Below are positions 44,901 to 56,900 of a DNA stretch of 64,000 nt, piece after piece. Position 1 is the first letter of the stretch; every line of letters begins with the position of its first letter. A program made the translations under genes and the position numbers. The notes below the pieces were generated by a model. That model saw only the letters and a program-made list of their open reading frames with translations. It did not search any database and had not been told where the DNA came from. Location: positions 37,951,246 through 38,015,245 of the forward strand of contig OY755251.1 in assembly GCA_963576725.1 (NCBI GenBank). Reading direction: 5' to 3'. This DNA is from Azorinus chamasolen. Taxonomy: Eukaryota; Mollusca; Bivalvia; Cardiida; Solecurtidae.

Positions 44901-47900
44901 CAGTATTACAGTTAATAAATGTTCTGGATGAGTGGACTGAAGCCCTCGATAATGGGAATAGCATAGATTGTATATACATGGATTTCCAAAAGGCATTCGA
45001 TACCGTCCCTCATAATAGACTGCTTAAAAAGTTAGAAGCATACAATATTGGGAAAGAAATGATTGACTGGCTTAACCACTTCTTATGTAATCGAATTCAA
45101 CAAGTGACAGTAAATGGAAGCGGATCAGAATGGAAAGAGGTCACGTCCGGAATCCCCCAAGGATCCGTGATCGGACCACTGATGTTCATCATCTACATCA
45201 ACGACCTGCCAGATACAATTAGCTCCACTGTATATCTATTCGCAGACGACACCAAAATTTTTAATATAATTGAAACGCCGGAAGATAAAAAATCGTTACA
45301 GAGAGACCTGCACACGCTCGCAAATTGGACAGACAAATGGCTACTAAAGTTACACCCTCAAAAGTGCAAGAGTATGCATATTGGGAAATATGACCCAGAC
45401 CCAGATTTCATATATGAAGTAATGAATACAAAACTAGATTATGTCACAGAGGAAAAAGATATAGGTGTCATCATAGATAACCAACTTAGTTTCGATAAAC
45501 ATATTGGGGAAAAGATCAAAAAGGCAAATTCGATGTCAGCCATCATCAGAAGGATATTCCGCCACTTGGACGGAAAAAGTTTCACACCGCTCTATAAAAC
45601 TTTGGTAAGATCCCATCTGGAATATGCCAGTGCAACATGGGCACCCTATAAAGCAAAACATATAGACATGATCGAGGGTGTACAAAGACGTGCAACTAAA
45701 CAAATCCCAGGGCTCGGTACCCTATCGTATTCTGAGAGACTCAGGGAGCTCAATTTACCAACACTTACGTACCGGCGTAAGAGAGGTGATATGATAGAAA
45801 CCTATAAACTTTTAACTGGCAAATATGACAAGAAAGCTGTGGGCAGAGTGCTAAAACCAAGAACTGAGATGGCAGTGGGCAGAGTGCTAAAACCAAGAAC
45901 TGAGATGGCAATCAGAACATCAAATAGGGGAAATTCATTGAAATTGTTCACCCAAAGGGCTAAATTAGAAGTAAGGAAAAACAGTTTTGGCTTAAGAACA
46001 GCACAAGCCTGGAATGACTTACCAGAACATGTTATAAATGCAGAAAATATCAATACTTTCAAAAATAGACTGGACAGATACTGGCTAAACCAAGATATTC
46101 TATTTGAGCACAAGGCCACTCTAAAAACCGGAAAGTGCATAAATTATAAATCACAAGAAGAGTCCAACATAGAGGATCCGATGGGAACCTGAGTTGGAAA
46201 ACTACAATAAGTAACAATAAGTAAGTAAGTAAGTTCTTGGCAGATTGTAACTTTTGTCACTGAATGGGAGAGTAAATGATAAAAATGACTTTACATGTAT
46301 CTCAAGGTTGACTATGTGCTGGTTCCCCATGAGCAAGTAAATGGTTGTGATAAAATCTCAGATCACTGGGTACTTGTTTGGGAAACTTGCACATATGTTA
46401 CTAACTCGGATGAGACAAATATGCAGGGTTATGGAAACAAACGGTATAAATTTAACAAAATTCCTGAACATTTCATGAATAACCCCGAGGCACATACGTC
46501 TATCCAGGAAACTATTTCTCGGATAGAGGATTTGCTGCAGGAGCAAAATGATGTAAACGAAGCTTATAGTATGTTCACGAATTTACTTTATAATGAAGTT
46601 GAAAATACATTGCCTAAATATTCAAATGCATGAAGTATGCCCGTTCAAAATACAAAAAGTACTGAAACGATGAATTACAAACACAGTGGAATAAAGTTTG
46701 TGAACATGTGGTTAAGCTGCAAAGACATTAATAAAAAGCGTTTTAAAGAGCGTTCCTGCCAAGAACATAAGATCTTTGGTAAGCTTAATAGGAAATTTAA
46801 GCGTAAGCAACATGTTTTTGAGCAAAGAAATTTACAGGATATGCTTGAAAATGACATATCATGTGACTTTTGGAAAGAGATAGGTAAATTATCTCTTGCA
46901 AATGACAGGCATGCAAAAATTCCGATGGAAGTTGTTAATTCCGAGGGAAATTGTATTTTTAACACAGAAATGATTTTAAACAAATGGAAATCTGATTATG
47001 AAATGTTGTACAATCCTCCTGTTTCTGAAAAATTTGATGCAAATCATATGCAAACAGTCTTAAATGAGCTTCAATTTGAGACTCCGACATGTATTCCACA
47101 TAATGCGGACGTGTCCTGTCTTAACAGGCCTATAACTTAACAGGAGGTTGAGGCCGCAGTGGGCCGCGCTAAACTAAAGAAAGCGTGCGGATTTGACAAC
47201 ATTCCATCAGAAATTCTTAAAAATGACGCATGCGTCGACATGCTTCATAGAATTGTCTTATTGTTTTGATAAGGGCCATGCACATACCATCGGATTGGGC
47301 TAAAGCTATTATAAACCCCATTCTAAAGTCGGTTACAGCGGATCCTAGAGATCCCTTAGGTTATCGAGGAATATCTTTTTTGTCAGTGCCCTACAAGATA
47401 TAATTATGCTGATATCTTAATAAAAGGCTTTCATGCTGGTTAGAAAAGCGCAATTCATTAGCGGATGAACAAAATGGGTTTAGAAAACGTAGAAGCTGCT
47501 TAGAGCACATGTCTATATACTCTATATAGCATAGTTAATAACCGTAAAATATCACATCTACCAACCTTTGCATGTTTTATCGACTTAAAAAAGGCATTCG
47601 ACAGTGTACAAAGAGATTGTTCATAATACAAATTGTTATCTGTTGGTATAACTGGCAAGATGTTAAATGCTATTAAATCCTTATACGCAGACGTCAACTG
47701 TGCCGTTCGGGTGAATGGCTCGTTGACTCCCTGGTTCCCTGTATCTGTTGGATTGAAGCAAGGGTGTAAAATCTCAGCGACACTATTTTCTGTATATGTT
47801 AATGACCTGATCACTGAGATTAATGACCTTGGTTGTGGTATAACCATTGGTGACAGAATGATTTCAATTTTAGCTTTATATGCAGATGATATTTTATTGA

Positions 47901-50900
47901 TGGCTCCAGACAAGGATAGCCTACAGTCTATGTTAAACACTGTTAATAATTGGTAAGGATAGCCTACAGTCTATGTTAAACACTGTTAATAATTGGTAAG
48001 GATAGCCTACAGTCTATGTTAAACACTGTTAATAATTGGTAAGGATAGCCTACAGTCTATGTTAAACACTGTTAATAATTGGTAAGGATAGCCTACAGTC
48101 TATGTTAAACACTGTTAATAATTGGTAAGGATATCCTACAGTCTATGTTAAACACTGTTAATAATTGGTAAGGATAGCCTACAGTCTATGTTAAACACTG
48201 TTAATAATTGGTGTAACTGAATAGACGTTAACTGTAAACCCGGACAAGTCAAAAGTAATTCACTTTAGAAATCCGTCTATTGTTCGATGTGACCATGCTT
48301 TTACATGTGGTGAAAACCCCGTTTGTTATACAGATGCGTACAAATATCTCGGGATATGGGTGAATGAACATTTAAATATGCCACGGACGGTGACGGAACT
48401 GGCCAAATCAGCCAGCCGAGCGCTGTCTGCTCTTTAGACAAAGACTTAAAACGCAGGTGGTATGACATATGAAGTTTACACGAAACTGTACAAGTCTTTA
48501 GTTGAACCGGTTCTATTTTATGCCGCAGGTATTTGGGGTGTCAATGAACATAAACAGATACAGATTGTTCAACATAAAGCATGTAGATACTTCCTAGGCG
48601 CTGGAAAATTTGCTTCAAATGTAGCATTAAGGGGTGATATGGGATGGAATTCCTGCTATGTCAATGCAAAACTTGAATGTTTTAGACTGTATATAAAGTT
48701 ATCAAGATTGAATGATGAACGTCTTTTAAAATGTGTTTTTAACTGGTCAAAATCGTACAGAAGGAGCTGGGAATCAAAAGTTGAAAACTTGGCAGATTCT
48801 CTTGGAGTCCGGGATAAAATTACAGATGTAACATGCTCTGTAAAACGTCTGATTGATAGTATTAAGGATGTTTTAAAAGTTAAAGACTCAGAAGATTGGG
48901 TTAATTCTGTACAAAGTACTGATAAACTTCAAACATATAGATTGTTTAAATCACAGTTGTTTCCAGAATTTTATTGCATTTTACCGTTACCGAGGGATCA
49001 TCGTCGAATTCTTTTTAAATTGCGTTCATGCTCTTTACCTTTATGTATTGAAACTGGCCGATACTCTAAACCCAAGATACCTGTAGAACAAAGACTCTGT
49101 GCCTTTTGTGATGCTGGAAAAGTTGAAGATGAAACTCATTTCTTATCTGACTGCGATCTGTACTCTGATATGAGAGAAAACCTTTTTAATAAAGCTTCTG
49201 AAGTAAACCCTACATTTAATACATTTGATAGTGAGGGAAAATTAGTGTGTTTAATGCAGTCAAGGGAAATGCAGTTCTCACTTGGAACTTCGATAGCAAA
49301 GATGTTTAAATGCCGGAAAATCTTTGTATAGAAATTTTAGGAAATCACATGCTTCACAAAAGTTAAGAACATGTATTGATTTTAAATTTTCAGATTCACA
49401 AGATTTCTTTTACTTTAAAAAATAAATGATGTTTTTATTATAGATTTGAAGGTGTTAAATTATATTATATTCTGCCTTTATATATTTTATCTATTACTGT
49501 ATGTAAATGTTTTTATGTATATTGTATGGTGTCATGTAAGTCACGATGTGGCTGGATGCTAATGTTAAAAGTGTACAACACTGTTAATCATTGCATGTAA
49601 TATTAACATATGACACGTTAATAAACTATTTATCTGTCACAATGAAGAAAATATTCCAAATTAGGGAATTAATATAATACATAAATACTTGAACTGCTCT
49701 GATCTAATATTTCGACCACTAAGGGCCTTTTTCAAAGATTATCATGTCAAAATACACGTCACATTTTTGTTACATGCATTCAGCCATAAATGATTATTCT
49801 CTTTGATTTTATGGCTGAATGCATGTAACAAAAATGCTAAGGACTAAATGACATTGAGATTACATGGCATATGAACATTGAGATTACATGGCATATGAAC
49901 ATTGAGATTACATGGCATATGAACATTGAGATTACATGGCATATGAACACAGGAATCATTGGAAACTAGAATCAGATCATCATCTATGGTATTCCTTAGC
50001 AAACAGAGAGTAAGGAGCAATCTGATCTGGATCTGCTCTGTTTGCAAATGCATCAAAAGGCATTCATATGAGGACAGAGTTACCCAGTAATATTGTTCTT
50101 AAATTAAAGATTATGTGACACCTAGACACTGCATCCTCACTTTGTGGTTTGCGCAATGTTTAATGTTATTATAAATTTGGAATTTGTGATTTAATAAAAT
50201 CATCTACAAATCTTTGAACAATTATCTATTTGGTAGAAGAGTTCAAGGTAGCAAAAGCGAGACTTGTGGTGACTCTGGGCGATTCTCCAGACAAACTTAT
50301 GCGTGAGGCAGAGCTCGATCACTACATTTTCTGGCAGGAAATGGTCAATAACAAAGGCTGTGAGCCAGGCAGAGAGCTCACTCAAGCAGAATGACAGCAT
50401 CAGATTGTCTGCTGTTGAACCCAGGGCCTTTGGCTTACCATGCCAACACTCTATGTGCAAAGAGTTAATTTCTGAAAATTGATTTGTTGTTAACTGCTTT
50501 TCTAGATATATGTTTTGCTGTTTTATATTTTGTATGAAATGCTTGTTTGAGGGCCTCAAGGTAGATTAGTCATTATGACTAATTGAGCTACCCTCGTTAA
50601 ATAAAGTCTTTCATTCATTCATTTATTCATTCATTCATACCGACTGAGCTATCAAGCCAAACAGTCTATAGCCTATCAACTGTTTCACCACAATCTCTAC
50701 CCAGCTACAGTACCATAGGAAACACAGTGATCTGCTGAGGGTGTGTATCTGCCACATTGTTTCAATAAAAATATGACTTCAGATATATAAAAATGCCTAG
50801 GCTCAACCATTGTCATGGGCAAAATTGCATGGGCAAATACTTGTGCCAGCGTCATTCTTATAACTAAGCAATTATCACAGTGTTCAGGAACCAAATGCAA

Positions 50901-53900
50901 CTGGTTCTGTAATATTGTTATCATAATGAACAGCATGCGGCAATGCATTTTGGTAAACCAGTCATATTATAGCGTGTCTACTGTAAAGTGCGTAGTATTT
51001 TAATATGTTTTCTCACATGAAGAAAAAACTGGAACAATCCTCAGTTTCTTCAAAAGCGCAGGCAGATAAGTCAGACATATCACATTGAACAAGTTCCAAG
51101 CCCCCACCCATTTCTTCAGAGCCGCAAAAGCCTGCCGAACCGGAGTGTTTGAAAAAATCATTGGATACAGATGCTGTCTGTTAAAAAGCACAGCACCTAA
51201 TCAGAATTTTCGAGAAAAATGGTTACGTCAAACTTACGTGATAATTCTTGGTTGTTGTTTGACCGCGAGAGAAAGTTTATAGAATGAAAACATGTTGTTT
51301 GACCGCAAGAGAAAGTTTATGGGATGAAAACATGTTGTATGACCACGAGAGAAAGTTTATGGGATGAAAACAATGTGTTAAAGGGGGAGTCCCTACATTT
51401 AACGTGTTTCAAAAGCACATAAAATATACAAAACTCATTTGTTTACATGCTGAAAAGTAGTATATTGCAAGAAAACCCATCCAATTACGGTTTATCATTA
51501 CCGCATATCATGACAAAACATCCATGTGTTTGATATCGCCGATCCCGATTTTACTCCTCGATGTTACAGTTTTATTCGGGTTGGGTTTTAGTTTCGTAAC
51601 TGTTCACCCTATTCACGTTTCTTCGACCACTTCCGAGAAAAGCTATTATGTAAACAATGGAGGGATCGGGTGATCATCGGCAAAACGCGGAAAATTTGAA
51701 CGGAAAAGGTCGATAATATTGTGTTGTAGAACAAAAATTATAAGTATTGATGAAATCAGTTTATTTGTACCACAGGGGCATTTTTCAATATAAGTTCAAA
51801 TTGGCAACCTTCATAATAATGACTAAGCATAGCAAATACCAAGTTTTTTTTATATTATTGAAAATATGCCTTCATTGTAGGGACATCCTCTTTAAGCATG
51901 GTAAGAAAAACTCCTTGACTGAGAAAAACGAACAAGAAGGCCATGATGGCCCTGATATCGCCCACCAGACAAGCAGGAGAAGATTTTCACTGTTTCTATA
52001 GAAAACTGGCCACCCTGGGGCAGGGCCTCATTTGAAACCAGGGCCATAAATCATGTAACTTTTGTAGAGGACTTCAAGATGATGCTATGTGCCAAATATG
52101 AAAGCTGAGAACCTTCCAGTTTCAGAAGAGAAGATTTTCAAAGTTTTCGCAATATGTTTCTATATAAAACGAGGCAAAAACTCCAAAACCTACTATGGTA
52201 CATCTTGGCTAACAGAGTCCCAATGAGCAATATGACTCACTCAAGCAATACATGTATGCTAAAAATAGCAAATGGTCAAGCAACCAAACTGATTTTACTA
52301 GACCACTATACTCCATCAAAAACCAATAATTATCATTGACCAGCAAAGTATTTAAACAGCAGTCTGCTATAAAAAAAACATGACCACACTTTTGTAGAGG
52401 ACCTGAACATGATGCTATGTGTCAAATATGAGAGCTGAGAACCTTCCAGTTTCAGAGAAGAAGATTTTTCAAAGTTTTCACTATATGTTTCTAGTAAACT
52501 GGCCACCACTGGGGCAGGGCAAATTTGGACCACTGGGGCATAATTTATTGGTCGCTGTCATGGCGGCGACTTTGATGCTCTGCATCAAAATTTTACTTGT
52601 ATAACTTTTGTAGATGACCTGAACATGATGCTATGTGCCAAATATGAAAGCTGAGAACCTTCAAGTTTCAGAGAGAAAGATTTTTAAAGTTTTCACATGT
52701 TTCTATTGCAAACTGGCCACCCCTGGGGTGGGTCCAATTTTTACGCCAGGGGAATAATTTATAAAAATTTGTAGAGGACCTGAACATGATGTTATGTGCC
52801 AAATATGAAAGCTGAGAACCTTCCAGTTTCAGAGGAGAATATTTTAAAAGTTTTCACTAAATGTGTATAATTATGTTTCTATTGAAAACTTACCACCCCA
52901 GGGGCGGGCCAATTTTGACCCTAGCGGCATATCTATATAACTTTTGTAGAGGACTGGAACATGGTGCTATGTGCCAAATATGAAAGCTAAGAACTAAGAA
53001 GATTTTCATTGAAAACTGGCCACCCCTGGGGTGGGGCCAATTTTGACCCCAGGGGCATAATTTATATAAATTTTGTAGAGGACCTACAGAAGATGCTATG
53101 TGCTAAAGATGAAAGATGAGAACCCTGTAGTCTCAAAGGAGATTTTTAAAGGTTCAAATTGTTGATGACAGACGACGCACAACCAACGATGCACGACGGA
53201 TGATGCATGCTGACATATATCAGGCGACCACTTCGTGCTCTGGTGAGCTAAAAATTCAGGACAACATAATCATTGTTGCATCATGCACAGTGTGCAGATC
53301 ACAAAGCTGCCGTGCTATCTATGTTGGCCTCCGTTCATCTAAGTAGACAATATGGGCTGCACCAGGATTAACTTGGACTGCAGCAATCAGGGTTTTACAT
53401 CAAACTAACATTTTGGGGGTCCCTGGGACTCCCTAACTTTGGGGGTCCAGTCTAAAAAATAGGGGCCATTAATAAAATGCTTTATTTAATCAATGACTAT
53501 CTGTACCTTTTATGTAAATTATCACTCCATAATGTCACAATTTAATCGGTTCCTGTATCTCAAAGGCAGAGAATATGCTCAAAAACTGACCACATATTAT
53601 GTTGGCAAGCCTTACATTCAAATTTGTACTGTTTAGAAACTGACATCTGTGTGTCCCTATTGACACAGACTTGTACGTTTTAGGGGTCCCAGGTGTCATT
53701 CTATGTGTATAGGACGCAGAGTCCAGTAAAACCCTGAGCAATGTCTGCGTACTATCAACATTTCAGCCCTGAACTTAGACAGTTTCTCCTTTGTCCCCAT
53801 TTCTTTTGAAAATGTCTCCAATTTTTCAGGCCCAGTGAAACATGTGTCCAAACTGTTTGACGGTCTCGGCAGATCACTGGAAACAAGATGCGAGGAGGCC

Positions 53901-56900
53901 TACAGGAGAAAAAGAGCAAAGTCCACAGAGCTGTTAGACCTCTGCAAGCAATGAAGCTGGTGCACATGGCTTTTCCCTGTAGACGTTGGAGCAAGATGGA
54001 TCTGTGTGCTGACTGATGACAGCAGTTGGATCTACTGGCAGGGACAGAGGGAAGGCTATCCATAGACTTGGCCAAGCTGCTGAACAAGTTTCAAGCTGGC
54101 TGTGGCTGAAGCATGAGATGAGCTGGCAGCAATCAAACTGCTGATGCTCATTGAGTAGGCTGACGCTGAAAGGAGGAGAAGAGCTGAAAGCAATCAACCA
54201 ACAGGCAGCGACTAATCATCACTGCGGGACCACCGCCACGAGGGTGTACTTGGATATAAAAGAGAAGAAACACCCAGCGAATGACGGCTTCCAAGGTGAT
54301 GAACGATCATGCTAGGTGAGGAGCTAGTTCACATTTGTGTACTCTAAATGGTGATATCGAGCTACTTTCAGTTTTAACGATATCCCTGCAGAGTACACAC
54401 TACACAGGCATTAAAATTGATTTAGATTAGTGTAGCGTCCGAGTGTTCATATATAAATCACCATTGAAGGTTTAGACAATAGTTAAGACACCATTCAAGG
54501 TATTACACTACTTTAATATATAAGCATGTTCATACAGTTCAACCAGGAACTTACAACTCCCCGGGATATGGGATATACTACATATAAGTATTCATTCTCT
54601 TGTAAACTAAGATGTCTTATCATTATTAATGTCATTTCTTGATGATTCAATGGGTAATGGCTCTGTCTGTTCGCAGCTTTGTTTGGGATCTACATTGCTT
54701 TCGCTACGTTCTACTAATGGTTTCAAATGAGTACTATTTCTACGATACTGAACTCCGTCTTGCGATTCTACTACGACGCTATTGCCTCTCTTTTCACATA
54801 CAGTAAACGGTTTTGGATGGAAAATAGTATCTAACTTGTTTTCTTTGTTCTGTTTCAACAAAACTCTATCTCCGACTGAAACATTATTTTCGCATGCATG
54901 TCGCTTGCTATCACTATACATTTTCCCCTTCTCTTTCTGCTCCGAGTCATGATCATGCACATTGCCATCCTGCATGTCATAGTGAGCCAACTCAGGCAGC
55001 AATGTTCTAATTTTCCTACCGAACATCAATTCAGCAGGACTCACTCCAGTTGTAGAGTGTGGTGTACTACAATACATTATCAAGTAGTCATTAATTTCAA
55101 GTTTCCAGTTCTTATTTTCGGACTGTGCAATTTAAATTCTTTTCAAAATTGACCTATTTTGTCGCTCTACCTCGCCATTCGCTTGAGGCCATAATGGTGT
55201 ATTTCTCCTATGAGTTATGCTACTTGTTTTCATGAAGTTTCGGAAATTCTCGCTTGTGAAATATGCAGCGTTGTCGGTTCTAATAGACAATGATAAGCCA
55301 TGAGTTACAAACCATTTAGTTATGATTGAAGTGATTTTCTCAGAAGTGATTGATTTTGTGACCTCGATCTCAAAATATCTACTGTAATAATCAATCAAAA
55401 TCAAGATATCTCCTGAAGGTAATGGACCAAGGACATCACATGCCAAATCTTGCCATGGCCCCGTCGGTAACTCTGTACAAATCATAGGCTCAGGTCTACA
55501 CGGTTTTCCTACTAACTGACAACCCTGACAAGACTTGCAAAATTTCTCTACCTCTTTGTCCATACCAGGCCACCATACTTTCGTTCTTAGAGAAGGTTTC
55601 ATTGCGACAATACCTGGATGACCTAGATGAGCTAAATCTAGTACCCGATCACGCAATTTCTTTGGAATTACAATTCTAGTTCCTCGCAGAACCAATTGAC
55701 CTATGGCACATAATTCTGACTTTACCGTCAAATAATCTTTGTTCTCAAGATTATGCCATTTTCCAGTCAACAAACATTCCCTAATTGTGCTGATTTCTGA
55801 CTCATGCAAAGATGCAGTTTCAATTTCTCGCGTTACTGCAACAAATGCAACAAATTTTACATATTCATCTGAATCATCTGATTGCAATGCAGAATGTTTC
55901 CCTAACAATCTAGATAACGAATCTGCAATGTTTTTCGAACCTGTGATGTGTCTAATTTTGAAATTGAACGGTTGAAGTCTCAAAACCCATCGTTCAATAC
56001 GCGCACACGGTTTCGACTTTTTCCTATATATGAATTCTAGTGCTTTGTGATCACTCAACAACTCAAACTCTATACCTATCACATAAGCACGGAGTCTTTC
56101 GCAACTCCAAACTACCGCTAGAGGTTCTCGTTCGGTTTGTGAGTATCGACGTTCTACATCTGACAAACTTCTACTCGCATAATGAATAACTCTGTTTTCA
56201 CCATTTTGTTCATGAACAAGAACGCAGCCTAGACCTACCGGACAAGCATCTACAATGACTTTCGTCGGCCCATTTTTGTCATAGTAACCCAACGTTTGAG
56301 CACTAGACAAACGTTTCTTCAGCTTGTCGAAAGCTGTTCGTTCTTTTGAACCCCATCGGAACTTTGACCCTTTCTTTGTCAGTTCACGCAATGGCATGGC
56401 TATTGTTGCTAGGTCGGGAATATACCTTGCACTGTAATTGACTAAACCAAGAAGACTTTGGACACAATTCCTGGTTCTCGTGCATTTGTGACAGCTTCTA
56501 CCTTAGCTTTTGTTGGACCAATACCATGATCAGACAGCTCATGACCCATGAATATGAGTTTACTCATGAAAAACTGACATTTATCCCTATTGAGTTTCAA
56601 CCCTCTTTCTCTCAACACTCTCAAGACATTTTCAAGATGACGTTCATGGTCTTCCATATTTTCGCTATAATTGGACAATTATATCATCCATGATGTTTTG
56701 AACCCCTTCACAACCACTGAGAACTTGTTGCATAATATTTTGATACATTTCACTAGCACAACTAACTCCAAACAACAACCGTTTGTAACGATATAATCCA
56801 TTGTGAGTAGTAAATGTTGTGATGTCCCGAGATTCTTCTGAGAGTTCTATTTGATGGTGAGCCATTTTAATGTCCAGTTTGCTAAATATCTTGCTTTGGT

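Noticed and set aside
48462..49331. Independent 289-residue host protein
   Set aside because: It continues the LINE reverse transcriptase and ends with the LINE-type Cys/His motif.
49760..49836. MicroRNA precursor
   Set aside because: The hairpin is long enough, but the window is full of MITE hairpins and nothing marks this one as processed.
53755..54087. 110-codon minus-strand frame as a host gene
   Set aside because: No recognisable domain, no supported splice sites, and several frames are equally open.
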